The notes under the pieces are model-generated. The model was not told the DNA's origin. It saw only the letters and a program-made list of their open reading frames with translations, and did no database searches. DNA of 64,000 bases, taken from Chryseobacterium sp. T16E-39. GTDB lineage: Bacteria > Bacteroidota > Bacteroidia > Flavobacteriales > Weeksellaceae. This document shows positions 18,560-27,707 of the stretch, piece by piece. The DNA is taken from assembly GCF_002216065.1 (NCBI RefSeq), contig NZ_CP022282.1, forward strand, positions 4,712,001 through 4,776,000, written 5' to 3'. Position 1 is the stretch's first letter. The number at the start of each line of letters is the position of its first letter. The translations under genes were made by a program, and so were the position numbers.

Positions 18560-20089
18560 TTAAAGAGTATTATAAAGCAAATTATCTTCCGAGATAATAA
18601 TTTGATCATTATAATTGATGTCGTCCTGTTCGGAATTGGCTAAGATTTTTGAATCCTGAGTAAGCTTTCCAGTGGCATCATACATTTTTAAAAGAATCCA
18701 TTTTCCGCTACGCTCTATCTCTTTTGTACCGGAATCTGTTTTCATTTTAATTTTTCCGCTTTGAAGTATTCCACTTTTTACGACAGATTTGTTGGTAGGT
18801 TTGCCATTGATGTATTGTACAATCTGCGCTGAAAAAGAATAATCCTGTTCTAATGGCTGAGTGTAACTGTATACAATAGCTCCTTTTGTATTATAGACCG
18901 TAGATTCGTATGCGTTTTTATTTGCATTGAGTTTCTTTTCAGACTGAAGCGTAGTTCCTTCCGAAAATACCTTTGAATGAATTAAAATCCCATCTTTATA
19001 GACTTGCTCATTACTGCCCTCATATAAAGTACCATTATATGGCATATCTTCTTTGTACGTTATGCTTGACTTCAAAGATCCGTTGTCATTGTAATATTTT
19101 ATTTCCTGTACAGAATTATCTTTGAGGGTTTTCTCTGAAAATAACTTTCCATTTTCACTAAAACTTTTATTGGATACAAGGGATCCGTTTTTATAGACGT
19201 CAACGGCAGAAATCTGCAAAAAATCATAGGTAAATTGATAATCTTCTCCTTCATATGGTATAATATATTCACCCTCTGTATTCAGTTTATAGATCAGATT
19301 CCCAATTTTTTTCCCAGATTCATCATACGTGGTTTTATAGCCATCCTTTTTATTTTTTTTCTCTTCCTGTAAGGTTTTTCCGTTCTTTCCAAATACTGTA
19401 GTCTCGACAATATTTCCATTTTTATATTTCTCAATTTTGGAAACCGTCATAGGATTATAGTAATATTCTACCAGTGTCCCATTATTCGCTGATGATGAAG
19501 AATAGCTGCTGCTTCCAATAGATTTACCCTTATCACCATAATATTTAGTTTCAGAATTTCCATCTTTATCAACGCTCGTTTCATATCTGATTCCTTTAAG
19601 GTCATCATCGTAGATTATGGTTTTGTATACTTGAGAGCTTTCATATATGGTAACTGAATTAAAATAAAGTGAATTCTCTACTTCCTTATAAGTATAAATC
19701 TTACCAGTGAAGTTACCATCTTTGGTATAGCTCACGTCCTCTAATAATCTTCCCTTTTCATCAAATGATTGAGAAGGTCCCAGCTGCTTACCTTTAGAAT
19801 AAGTGGAAGAACTTAACGTTTTTCCTTCCCGGGTGTACCAGGTTACTTTTCCTTCATATACTTCGCCTTGTGGAGTGGCATCTGAAGCCAGACCTTCCAT
19901 CTGAAGGGTGCCGTCTTTATAATAATCTTTAATTAACGTCAACTTTCCTTTTGGTTCTGTTTGGCGGTAATATTCCATTTTGTCTTGGGTTGTTTTTTCC
20001 CAATTCTCATCAAAATAGATTTTTTCCTGTGAAAAGACGGATATATTTAAAAGTAATGCGAATAGTGTTAAAGCAAATAATTTCTTCAT
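18560..20089 (-). CDS. Exported MORN/YwqK-like repeat protein
   Basis: 509 aa with a clear signal peptide (1-20, ending VFSQ) and no T9SS tail or further membrane segment. The mature part is built from many imperfect repeats of about 20-25 residues with a pattern like YKNGSLVSNKSFSENGKLFSE and YNDNGSLKSSITYKEDMPYNG, the MORN_2 type often annotated as YwqK family in Bacteroidota. Such proteins are probably extended beta structures; no enzymatic residues are visible. It stands alone with a terminator on its 3' side and a long AT-rich upstream region. Function unknown. Confidence 0.75.
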   Translation of the reverse strand: MKKLFALTLFALLLNISVFSQEKIYFDENWEKTTQDKMEYYRQTEPKGKLTLIKDYYKDGTLQMEGLASDATPQGEVYEGKVTWYTREGKTLSSSTYSKGKQLGPSQSFDEKGRLLEDVSYTKDGNFTGKIYTYKEVENSLYFNSVTIYESSQVYKTIIYDDDLKGIRYETSVDKDGNSETKYYGDKGKSIGSSSYSSSSANNGTLVEYYYNPMTVSKIEKYKNGNIVETTVFGKNGKTLQEEKKNKKDGYKTTYDESGKKIGNLIYKLNTEGEYIIPYEGEDYQFTYDFLQISAVDVYKNGSLVSNKSFSENGKLFSEKTLKDNSVQEIKYYNDNGSLKSSITYKEDMPYNGTLYEGSNEQVYKDGILIHSKVFSEGTTLQSEKKLNANKNAYESTVYNTKGAIVYSYTQPLEQDYSFSAQIVQYINGKPTNKSVVKSGILQSGKIKMKTDSGTKEIERSGKWILLKMYDATGKLTQDSKILANSEQDDINYNDQIIISEDNLLYNTL

Positions 20090-20473
20090 AGGTAGGTGTT
20101 AGTTTTATAATATTAATGTCGAAAAGTGATTGGATAGGTTAGCAGGATGAGATAGAATGAACTGCCATACTGAAACAGAGTAATTTTTTTTTCATGGAAT
20201 TTGTGTTGTACTGATAAAATATTATTCTATCATTAATTATTTTAATGGTTTGGTCGTCTTAGTAATTGATTTTGTGCCATCAAATATATATTAATTTGAT
20301 TGAAAATAAGAAAAAAATTAAGTTTTACAGGCTAAAATCAGGGATTTTACGGAAGAGTCTGTTGGAAATACGGATACATAAATTTGTAAGATGAATAGCT
20401 AAAAAGCAGGAAAATTATTTCCTGCTTTTTCTGTTTATTAAAAATAGAACCACTAAAATTGAAATGACGATAA
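20090..20473. other. 384-bp spacer between two minus-strand genes
   Basis: AT-rich and without a convincing gene. On the minus strand TATATTTG (20288-20281) could be the promoter of the MORN-like gene, with a leader of about 190 nt. A plus-strand TAAATTTG at 20379-20386 has no gene downstream. The terminator of the DUF3667 gene lies at 20401-20430. Confidence 0.5.
20401..20430 (-). terminator. Terminator of the DUF3667 gene
   Basis: A perfect 13-bp stem (aaaaagcaggaaa, loop atta, complement at 20418-20430). The A run on the left becomes the T run for the minus-strand gene ending at 20474. Confidence 0.75.
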
Positions 20474-21169
20474 TCATATATAATATTTTGTGATTAAAGC
20501 GGTTAAAGTCCCTAAGATAAGTAATGCAATACCAAACGTAAGCATTCCGAGAATGTAAGAAACAAGAGCTTTTACATAGCTCGCTGTTTTTGTTTTATCA
20601 AAAAATTGTCCTACAGCCCACGAAAAGTATACAAGAATGATTACGGTAGCTATTGCCATCGAATGAATGTGGGTTATCCCTTCCAAAATTGCAAAAACTG
20701 AAAATATCAACATTTCCATTCCCAGAACAAAGCATAAGAGGATCAGTATTTCAAAAAAGTTATAATCATACTTTTTGAAAAACACTTTTAACCAAAAAGC
20801 AATGAATCCACCCATGATAATATTGGAATATCCATAATGACTCTGAATCCAGTTATTAATGGGATTGGCTTGTGAGCCATTGGCATCTTCAAATTTGATG
20901 TAGCCTTCTTCGATATGAAATAAGTGATTAATTAAAGTGTAAATGAGTGAAGTAACAATTATAAATATAATTGGTTTTACAAGTCTGCTTCTGTTTTCGC
21001 TGATGAAATGCTTAATGTTTTCTCCGGGCCTTATCAGTAATTCCCGTATTGTATATAAAATTCCCCTCTCAAAATGCAGTACGTGTTCAATCTCATGGAT
21101 GATATAACGACCATCGATTCTTTTGGGTTTTACATTTTGTCTGCAGTTTGAACAAAACTCTTCACTCAT
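20474..21169 (-). CDS. DUF3667-family membrane protein
   Basis: 231 aa. The N-terminus has a CxxC pair (FCSNCRQ) like half of a zinc ribbon, then the conserved HEIEHVLHFERGILYTIRELL and PGENIKHFISENRSRLVKPI segments that define DUF3667, followed by about five hydrophobic helices. The family is common in Bacteroidota, membrane-bound and of unknown function. It is divergent from the LuxR-type gene with an 85-base spacer. Confidence 0.8.
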   Translation of the reverse strand: MSEEFCSNCRQNVKPKRIDGRYIIHEIEHVLHFERGILYTIRELLIRPGENIKHFISENRSRLVKPIIFIIVTSLIYTLINHLFHIEEGYIKFEDANGSQANPINNWIQSHYGYSNIIMGGFIAFWLKVFFKKYDYNFFEILILLCFVLGMEMLIFSVFAILEGITHIHSMAIATVIILVYFSWAVGQFFDKTKTASYVKALVSYILGMLTFGIALLILGTLTALITKYYI

Positions 21170-21254
21170 GGCTAGGCTAAATTGTAAAGCAAAAAAAGAG
21201 AAATGATTTTAAATAAACTTTACACCTTTGTTTAAATTTTGATATTTTTATCCA

Positions 21255-22016
21255 ATGGAAGATGAAAAAAGATCATTATTAAACAGAAATAAGATAAAAA
21301 TGACATCCAATGAGGATGAGCAACAGTTTAGTAATTATTTGGAAGTCGTAAAATCTTTTGCCAAAATAACTTACCAAAGTGTTTACGTCATTGACTATGA
21401 AGAAATGAAATTTGAATATGTTTCTGATAATCCACTGTTTCTGGCCGGTTATTCTTCTGAAGAGGTGCTCAAAATGGGGTACGAATTCTATTATAATAAC
21501 GTTCCTGAAGATGATTTAGAACTATTGAACATTATCAACGATCTTGGGTTTGATTTTTATGATAAACTGCCTCAGTCTGATGAACGGAAATTATACAGCA
21601 TCTCTTATGATTTCCATTTAAAAGGCAAGTATAAAAAGCCGGTACTTATTAATCATAAATTGACACCCCTTTTTCTTACTTCTAATGCTTCTCTTTGGAA
21701 ATCATTATGTTTGGTGTCTGTTTCAAATAATCAGACTGCAGGAAATGTAACGATTAATAAACAAGGTTCAGATTTGTTGTGGAAACTGGATGTACCACGA
21801 AGAGTCTGGATCGCAGAAAACAAATCAAAACTAAAAGAAAAAGAATTGGAGATCCTCAGGCTTTATGCCCAGGGACTGACGATCAATCAGATTGCCGGGA
21901 AAATATTTGTTTCCCCGGATACCGTTAAATATTACAGGAAAAAGATCTTTGAAAGTTTTGGGGTTAAAAATTTCACTGAAGCACTGGCTTTTGCTACCTA
22001 TAATAAGATTATCTAA
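21255..22016 (+). CDS. LuxR-type transcriptional regulator with PAS-like sensor region
   Basis: 253 aa. Residues 30-160 look like a PAS-type sensory region (VYVIDYEEMKFEYVSDNP is characteristic), and the last 65 residues form a LuxR/GerE helix-turn-helix (ELEILRLYAQGLTINQIAGKIF, then SPDTVKYYRKKIFESFGV). It has no receiver domain, so it is probably a one-component regulator sensing a cytoplasmic signal. An internal ATG at 21300 is an alternative start. The stop codon overlaps that of the convergent DoxX-like gene by four bases. Confidence 0.85.
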   Translation: MEDEKRSLLNRNKIKMTSNEDEQQFSNYLEVVKSFAKITYQSVYVIDYEEMKFEYVSDNPLFLAGYSSEEVLKMGYEFYYNNVPEDDLELLNIINDLGFDFYDKLPQSDERKLYSISYDFHLKGKYKKPVLINHKLTPLFLTSNASLWKSLCLVSVSNNQTAGNVTINKQGSDLLWKLDVPRRVWIAENKSKLKEKELEILRLYAQGLTINQIAGKIFVSPDTVKYYRKKIFESFGVKNFTEALAFATYNKII

Positions 22017-22390
22017 TTTTCTGTAGATTTTAGTGCCCAGGCTATTAAGGGAGCCTGCATAAAAAGTCTTGCAAATCTTTGATTGTCCGTATTGAGGCCA
22101 AAAGAGTCTTTTCTGTTTTTGTATTGAGCAATATTTCCGGGCAGGACGGCCGCGAAAAATCCTGCGACCACTTTTCCCATCGTCTTTCTGTACTTTTTTG
22201 GAGTGACAATAGTTGCTGTTCCCAAAAGTATTTCTACAATTCCTGAATAGACTACGGTATCATCTTTTTTTAAGGGAACCCAGTCAGGAACCTGGGCCTG
22301 AAACTCTTTTCTGGCAAATGTAAGATGGCCAATTCCGGCTGTAATAAGAAAAGTACCTAATGCTATTCTTGAAATATCTTTAGTTTCCAT
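22013..22390 (-). CDS. DoxX-like small membrane protein
   Basis: 125 aa with four hydrophobic segments; the spacing and the sequence SRIALGTFLITAGIGHLTF, VPDWVP and YSGIVEILLGTA match the DoxX-like family of small membrane proteins. Biochemical role unknown. Its 3' end overlaps the convergent LuxR-type gene by four bases, with no terminator hairpin between them. Confidence 0.75.
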   Translation of the reverse strand: METKDISRIALGTFLITAGIGHLTFARKEFQAQVPDWVPLKKDDTVVYSGIVEILLGTATIVTPKKYRKTMGKVVAGFFAAVLPGNIAQYKNRKDSFGLNTDNQRFARLFMQAPLIAWALKSTEN

Positions 22391-22612
22391 AATAATAGTA
22401 TTTGAGTATTGTAGATATAATGAATTCTAAAATCAGACCATTCAATCTTGTTTTTCTTTTCGTATCTTAAAAGTCATAAGCTTTGAGATAATAAAATGTA
22501 CTCCAAACCTGCTATGCCCAACAGATGTGCGTGTAATCATAAAGTTTTCTTATCGCTTTGATTATTTTTGTTAGAATACATTAAAATCGTTTTCAATCCT
22601 AAATTTGAATAT

Positions 22613-23224
22613 ATGAAACCGAAACAGATTTTCGGAGTTCCGGATCAGGAAAAGGGAGGATCACATGACACTGAAAGCCACAGGCAATTTGATGATTCAG
22701 CATCTGCATCAAAAAATTTTGAGATCCTTAAGCAAAGATTTTTTTCAATTAATAGTTGGAAGAAATATACAGGTGAAAATTCAGCGGATTTCAGGCTTTA
22801 TGATTCTGCCGGAAAAGCTGTGAAGAGATCTCCTGAAATAGGGGATTTTATAAGAATTGATATTCCGGGGCCCGGTGAGATTGAAGCGAAAGGATATGAT
22901 TGGGTTGAGGTTGTTAACTGGTCTCATCAGCTTTCCGAACTTTCCGAATATTTCATAATGACCTGCAGGCCCTCAAAAATTCCGGGAAATAAGAATAATG
23001 ACCATATTGCGCATTTTTATTCTGAGCAATCGACATCAACATTTATCATCTCAAAAGAGAATAATGAATTAACAGCAGGTATTTATGGGCGTAATGAAGT
23101 ACCTAATTCAGATGCTGAATTGATGGATAAGATAAGAAATGTATTTATTGCAGTTGGCGGAATGATAGGAATTTCAAAAATTCAATGGAAGGCTCTTGCT
23201 GATGGATTATTGGATTTCGATTAA
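22613..23224 (+). CDS. Conserved hypothetical protein
   Basis: 203 aa from the ATG at 22613; the frame extends 15 codons upstream to a TTG. No signal peptide or membrane segment, so cytoplasmic. The middle portion (IRIDIPGPGEIEAKGYDWVEVVNW) is conserved-looking and the end is hydrophobic-rich (IAVGGMIGISKIQWKALADGLL). I do not recognise the family. A TAAATTTG element at 22600-22607 ends six bases before the ATG, which would give a near-leaderless mRNA and argues against the upstream TTG. It precedes the CoA-transferase gene by 105 bases but has no evident functional link to it. Confidence 0.7.
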   Translation: MKPKQIFGVPDQEKGGSHDTESHRQFDDSASASKNFEILKQRFFSINSWKKYTGENSADFRLYDSAGKAVKRSPEIGDFIRIDIPGPGEIEAKGYDWVEVVNWSHQLSELSEYFIMTCRPSKIPGNKNNDHIAHFYSEQSTSTFIISKENNELTAGIYGRNEVPNSDAELMDKIRNVFIAVGGMIGISKIQWKALADGLLDFD

Positions 23225-23329
23225 TATGAATTTACAGTTTTACTACATTTTTATAGACTCCTATAAAATTCAGGTACCGTAGTTACGAGAAAATTTATTA
23301 AATTTAGCCAACAGAAAATCTAATATTTT

Positions 23330-24031
23330 ATGATAGATAAGAGAGTAAAAAATGCAAAGGAAGCCATTGAAGGAATTCAGGATGGAATGACTTTAATGTT
23401 GGGGGGATTTGGCCTTTGCGGAATACCTGAAAACTCCATTAATGCTTTAGTAGACAGTGATGTGAAAGACTTAACATGCATTTCAAATAATGCAGGTGTT
23501 GATGATTTCGGATTAGGACTTCTTCTTCATAAAAGACAAATTAAGAAAATGATTTCTTCCTATGTAGGGGAAAACGCAGAATTTGAAAGACAAATGCTTT
23601 CGGGAGAATTGGACGTTGAACTTACTCCTCAGGGAACTCTTGCTGAAAAATGCAGAGCGGCACAAGCTGGAATTCCGGCCTTTTATACGCCTGCAGGATA
23701 TGGGACAGAAATAGCGGAAGGCAAGGAAGTTAAAGATTTTAATGGCAAACCTCATATCTTGGAGCATGCCTATAAAGCCGACTATTCTATTGTTAAAGCC
23801 TGGAAAGGAGACCATGCCGGGAATTTAATTTTCAAGGGATCTGCCAGAAACTTTAATCATCCAATGGCTGGGGCGGGGAAAATTACAATTGCTGAAGTGG
23901 AAGAATTGGTAGCACCTGGAGAGTTAGACCCTAACGAGATTCATATTCCCGGAATTATGATTCAGAGAATATTTCAAGGTGAAAAATTTGAAAAAAGAAT
24001 TGAACAAAGAACAGTCAGAACAAAGGAATAA
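23330..24031 (+). CDS. scoA: 3-oxoacid CoA-transferase subunit A
   Basis: 233-aa alpha subunit of a class I CoA-transferase (succinyl-CoA:3-ketoacid type): [15 protein letters not shown] near the N-terminus is the glycine-rich CoA loop, followed by [15 protein letters not shown] and [25 protein letters not shown]. It pairs with the beta subunit encoded at 26021-26674 to move CoA from succinyl-CoA to acetoacetate in ketone-body, leucine or butyrate catabolism. The two genes, usually adjacent and even fused elsewhere, are separated here by an ABC exporter gene on the opposite strand. A strong terminator follows. Confidence 0.93.
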   Translation: MIDKRVKNAKEAIEGIQDGMTLMLGGFGLCGIPENSINALVDSDVKDLTCISNNAGVDDFGLGLLLHKRQIKKMISSYVGENAEFERQMLSGELDVELTPQGTLAEKCRAAQAGIPAFYTPAGYGTEIAEGKEVKDFNGKPHILEHAYKADYSIVKAWKGDHAGNLIFKGSARNFNHPMAGAGKITIAEVEELVAPGELDPNEIHIPGIMIQRIFQGEKFEKRIEQRTVRTKE

Positions 24032-24059
24032 TTTTTTTGGAAAGACCAATTGATCATAA

Positions 24060-24100
24060 AAACAAAGCGCTGAATACTTTCAGCGCTTTGTTTGTTTTAT
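24060..24100. terminator. Bidirectional terminator between scoA and the ABC exporter
   Basis: A perfect 15-bp stem (aaacaaagcgctgaa at 24060-24074, loop tact, complement at 24079-24093) flanked by A on the left and T on the right. It would stop transcription from scoA before it reached scoB. Confidence 0.85.
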
Positions 24101-25899
24101 TCTTCGGAAACAAGCATTTTTCTTTCTCCGATCTGTTGTCGCCACATGGCGTAGTACAATCCTTTTTCGGAAATCAGATTATCGTGAGATCCCATTTCTA
24201 TGACCTGACCGCGTTCAAGTACATAAATTCGGTCTGCATGCATAATAGTACTTAAACGGTGAGCAATAAGAACCGTAATCTGTTCTTTTTCTTTTGAAAT
24301 ATCCTTTATAGTAGATGTGATTTCCTCTTCAGTAATACTATCCAAAGCTGAAGTTGCTTCATCAAAAATTAATAAATGAGGTTTTCTTAAAAGTGCTCGT
24401 GCAATGGCAATTCTTTGTTTTTCACCACCACTCAGTTTAAGTCCGCCTTCTCCAATCACTGTTTCAATTCCTTTTTCTGCTCTTTCCAACAATGCAGTAC
24501 AGCTTGACTTCTGTAAAGCTATTTCAAGGTCTACCGGTGTCGCTTTTGGATTCACAAAAAGAAGGTTTTCTTTGATCGTTCCTGCAAAAAGCTGAGTATC
24601 CTGAGTGACAAAACCTATTTGATTTCTCAACTCATCAAAATCAAATTCTTTTCCATTGATAGAATTGTAAAAAATATTCCCTTCCTGGGGTCTGTAAAGT
24701 CCTACAAGCAGTTTCACTAATGTACTTTTTCCTGAACCACTTGGTCCCACAAAAGCGATAGTCTCTCCATTTTTAACATTAAAGGAGATATTATTTAAAG
24801 CTTTATATTGAGCTGACTGATGCTTAAAAGAGACATGCTTAAATTCCAGTTCTTCAATAGCACCAATTTGCTTTGGATGAAGCGGCTTTTCTTCCACTTC
24901 TTTTTTCATTAATCGGTCAAAATTATTCAGGGAAGCTTCAGCTTCACGATAAGAAATAATGATGTTACCGATTTCCTGCATCGGACCGAAAATAAAAAAG
25001 CCATAAAACATCAGAGATAAATATTGTCCCGGAGTAACGATGTTTTTGAAAATCAACAGTAATAGGGTCAGGGTAATCATCTGTTGAAGAAAATTAACCA
25101 TTGTTCCCTGGATAAAGCTTAAAGAACGGATACTTTTAACTTTTCTAAGCTCAAGCCCAAGAATCTTGTATGTATTATTGTTTAACCGGAGTACCTCCTG
25201 GTTGGTTAATCCTAAACTTTTAACGATTTCTATATTTCTTAAGCTTTCTGTAGTACTTCCGGCCAAAGCCGTTGTTTCTGAAACGATATTTTTCTGAATA
25301 TTTTTTATCCTCTTACTTAATAAATTAGTGATAAAGGCAATCAGGAAAATCCCACAAATGTACACCGGCATGATCGACCAATGGAGACGAATAGCATATA
25401 CAGAAACGAAAATAATACTGACTAATATTCCAAAGAAGATATTAATAAAACTTGTGATGAACTTTACGGAATCCTCTCTTACTTTTGTTAAGATCGATAA
25501 GGTTTCACCACTTCTCTGATCCTCAAATTCCTGATAAGGAAGAGCCATTGAATGTTTTAAACCGTCTGTAAAGATTTTAGCACCAAATTTTTGGGTAATA
25601 ACACTTACTGCATAATCCTGAAAAGCTTTAGCGATTCTACTCACCATCGCTGTTCCAATCAGCAATCCTAAAAAATAAAAAACGCCATGATATATACTGT
25701 CACCATATAAATATTGGTTCATATTTCTTGGTAAAAGCTTTTCTTTATCGAAAAAGTTAGGATGGGTAACCAGTCTATCCAGGATATTACCCGTAATTGC
25801 CGGGGCAAATAAAGAAAAAACCTGATTAATTGACGCTAATAATAAAGAGAGAGCAACCAACCATTGGTAAGGTTTTAGGTATCTTAAAAGTATTTTCAT
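24097..25899 (-). CDS. ABC exporter, fused permease and ATPase
   Basis: 600-aa half-transporter. An N-terminal ABC transmembrane domain with six helices (about 1-320) is followed by an ATPase domain: Walker A GPSGSGKS (385-392), Q-loop, signature LSGGEKQ, Walker B LLIFDEATSALD and the H-loop histidine in LIAHRLST. The architecture is that of MsbA/multidrug-type homodimeric exporters. Substrate unknown; lipid or drug export is most common for the type. The gene lies inverted between scoA and scoB and is convergent with scoA. Confidence 0.92.
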   Translation of the reverse strand: MKILLRYLKPYQWLVALSLLLASINQVFSLFAPAITGNILDRLVTHPNFFDKEKLLPRNMNQYLYGDSIYHGVFYFLGLLIGTAMVSRIAKAFQDYAVSVITQKFGAKIFTDGLKHSMALPYQEFEDQRSGETLSILTKVREDSVKFITSFINIFFGILVSIIFVSVYAIRLHWSIMPVYICGIFLIAFITNLLSKRIKNIQKNIVSETTALAGSTTESLRNIEIVKSLGLTNQEVLRLNNNTYKILGLELRKVKSIRSLSFIQGTMVNFLQQMITLTLLLLIFKNIVTPGQYLSLMFYGFFIFGPMQEIGNIIISYREAEASLNNFDRLMKKEVEEKPLHPKQIGAIEELEFKHVSFKHQSAQYKALNNISFNVKNGETIAFVGPSGSGKSTLVKLLVGLYRPQEGNIFYNSINGKEFDFDELRNQIGFVTQDTQLFAGTIKENLLFVNPKATPVDLEIALQKSSCTALLERAEKGIETVIGEGGLKLSGGEKQRIAIARALLRKPHLLIFDEATSALDSITEEEITSTIKDISKEKEQITVLIAHRLSTIMHADRIYVLERGQVIEMGSHDNLISEKGLYYAMWRQQIGERKMLVSEE

Positions 25900-26020
25900 T
25901 CTAATAAATAATGTTGCAAAATTAAAGATATTATTTTGACTTCTGATGTTAATAATTTTGAATAATAAAGCCCTTTTGTATTCGATTGAAAATATTTAAA
26001 TTGCAGTCTAAGTTTTTACT

Positions 26021-26674
26021 ATGCTCACAAAAGAACAAATTGCCAAAAGAATTTCAAAAGAATTAAAAGATCGTTATTATGTAAACCTGGGAATAGGAAT
26101 TCCTACTTTGGTTGCCAACTATGTTCCCGACAACATTTCCGTAGAATTTCAAAGTGAAAATGGTGTTTTAGGAATGGGACCTTTCCCCTTTGAAGGCGAA
26201 GAAGATGCAGATATCATTAACGCTGGAAAACAGACCATCACGATATTAGAAGGGGGATCATTTTTTGATTCAGCATTCAGTTTTGGAATGATTCGCGGCC
26301 AGAAAGTAGATCTTACGATCCTGGGAGCAATGGAAGTTTCTGAAAATGGAGATATTGCCAATTGGAAAATTCCTGGAAAAATGGTGAAGGGAATGGGTGG
26401 TGCAATGGATTTGGTAGCTTCGGCTGAAAATATTATTGTAGCGATGATGCACGTAAATAAAGCAGGAGAAAGTAAAATACTTAAAAAATGCACACTTCCT
26501 TTAACAGGAGTAAACTGTGTGAAAAGAGTAGTTACTGAATTAGCTGTATTAGATATTACTCCCGCTGGATTTAAGCTTATTGAAAGAGCGCCGGGGGTTT
26601 CAGTAGAACATATTATAGCATCTACAGAAGCAGATCTGATCATTGAAGGCGAAATTCCTGAAATGCAATTCTAA
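26021..26674 (+). CDS. scoB: 3-oxoacid CoA-transferase subunit B
   Basis: 217-aa beta subunit partnering scoA. The catalytic glutamate is in SENGVLGMGPFP (Glu46), the residue that forms the glutamyl-CoA thioester in this family. GAMEVSENGDIANWKIPGK and GMGGAMDL are further family signatures. It must have its own promoter, because scoA ends at a strong terminator and an opposing gene of 1.8 kb intervenes. It ends 103 bases before a minus-strand DUF4197 gene, with a good terminator between. Confidence 0.93.
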   Translation: MLTKEQIAKRISKELKDRYYVNLGIGIPTLVANYVPDNISVEFQSENGVLGMGPFPFEGEEDADIINAGKQTITILEGGSFFDSAFSFGMIRGQKVDLTILGAMEVSENGDIANWKIPGKMVKGMGGAMDLVASAENIIVAMMHVNKAGESKILKKCTLPLTGVNCVKRVVTELAVLDITPAGFKLIERAPGVSVEHIIASTEADLIIEGEIPEMQF

Positions 26675-26684
26675 TAAAAAACAT

Positions 26685-26727
26685 AAAAAAAGCTGTTTCA
26701 GAACTATGAAACAGCTTTTTTTATTTT
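26685..26727. terminator. Terminator after scoB
   Basis: A 16-bp stem (aaaaaaagctgtttca at 26685-26700, loop gaacta, complement at 26707-26722) with T-rich 3' flank. The A-rich 5' side may serve the convergent DUF4197 gene. Confidence 0.85.
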
Positions 26728-26750
26728 CTGTGATAGAATAAGCGTAATTT

Positions 26751-26780
26751 TATCAACTATCAACTATCAACTATCAACTA
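26751..26780. repeat. Four tandem TATCAAC heptamers
   Basis: The heptamer tatcaac occurs four times head to tail, plus two bases. The minus-strand DUF4197 stop codon (26778-26780) lies at its right end, so gains or losses of a unit would not alter the protein. Confidence 0.85.
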
Positions 26781-27599
26781 TTTTCCGTCCTGTGCTCCAA
26801 AAACTTTCTGCAAAATACTCGTTGTTCTCATAACAGAATTATTTCTGATACCATTCTCTTTATCAGCAACCATTTTGAATACACCATTGATCGTTTCTGT
26901 AGTTACATACTCATTAAGATCAGTTGTTACAGCCTGTCCGGTAAGCATATTGTATTTTGAAATAAGATTTTTCCAAACCGTATCAGCACCTACTTTTCCC
27001 AGTGATGCCTGTACTTTTGGCTCAAATGCTGTAAATAGCTGGCTTTGCGTTTTAGTCTGAAGATAATTAGTTGCCGCATTATTAGAGCCTAATAAAATGT
27101 TTTTAGCATCTGTAATCGTCATGGATGTAATGGCATTGGTAAAAATAGGAGCAGCTTCTGTTACTGCATCTTCAGCAGCTCTGTTTAATAATTTTACTCC
27201 TTCATCAGCCAGTTTTCCCATTCCGAGAGAACGTAATGTGGTGTCAATTTTTCTTAGTTTTTCGGGCATTAATATTTTTACAGCCTCATTTTTTAAGAAA
27301 CCATCCGTTACCCCTAATTTTTTCACTCCTTCATTTACGCCCAGGTTTAAAGCTTCTTTTAGCCCGGATGAAATCTGTGTAGACGTAAGATTATTCAAAT
27401 TGACAGAAGAAGATCTGTTGGGCGAAGGAGTAGAAGGTGTATTTACATTAGTTGTTGCGGATGTAGTCTTTGTTTTTGGTGGATTATTAAGGTCGACACC
27501 TGTTTTTTCTTTAACAGTAGATTTTATAATATCTAAAAGTTGTGCTTGTGCTGAAACTGAAAATGCCAAGCTCGCTGCCAAAAAAAATGTTTTTCTCAT
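26778..27599 (-). CDS. Exported DUF4197-family protein
   Basis: 273 aa. A signal peptide (1-19, ending AQAQ) is followed by a Thr/Ser/Asn/Pro-rich linker (about 35-70) and a helical DUF4197 domain (SGLKEALNLGVNEGVKKL, then AAPIFTNAITSMTITDAKNIL and ATNYLQTKTQSQLF). Probably periplasmic; no function is established for the family. It is divergent from the GH20 gene. A TAATTTTG element (27620-27613 on this strand) lies just upstream. Confidence 0.85.
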   Translation of the reverse strand: MRKTFFLAASLAFSVSAQAQLLDIIKSTVKEKTGVDLNNPPKTKTTSATTNVNTPSTPSPNRSSSVNLNNLTSTQISSGLKEALNLGVNEGVKKLGVTDGFLKNEAVKILMPEKLRKIDTTLRSLGMGKLADEGVKLLNRAAEDAVTEAAPIFTNAITSMTITDAKNILLGSNNAATNYLQTKTQSQLFTAFEPKVQASLGKVGADTVWKNLISKYNMLTGQAVTTDLNEYVTTETINGVFKMVADKENGIRNNSVMRTTSILQKVFGAQDGK

Positions 27600-27612
27600 T
27601 GTATATTTTTTG

Positions 27613-27620
27613 CAAAATTA
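27613..27620 (-). promoter_or_regulatory. Promoter -7 element of the DUF4197 gene
   Basis: On the minus strand TAATTTTG followed by CA matches TAnnTTTG, 13 bases before the ATG at 27599. No -33 TTG at the right distance. Confidence 0.4.
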
Positions 27621-27707
27621 GATCTTTATTATGGGAATAAGTTAAATAATTCACCGGAATTTTTCAGAAAATAATTATATTCGCTTAAATCTTAATCACA
27701 CAAAATA

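Noticed and set aside
26149..26643. 164-codon minus-strand frame within scoB
   Set aside because: Antisense to a clear CoA-transferase subunit with catalytic Glu; no domain or promoter.
27097..27621. 174-codon plus-strand frame
   Set aside because: It lies antisense to the DUF4197 gene, which has a signal peptide and a recognisable domain; composition is that of a shadow frame.
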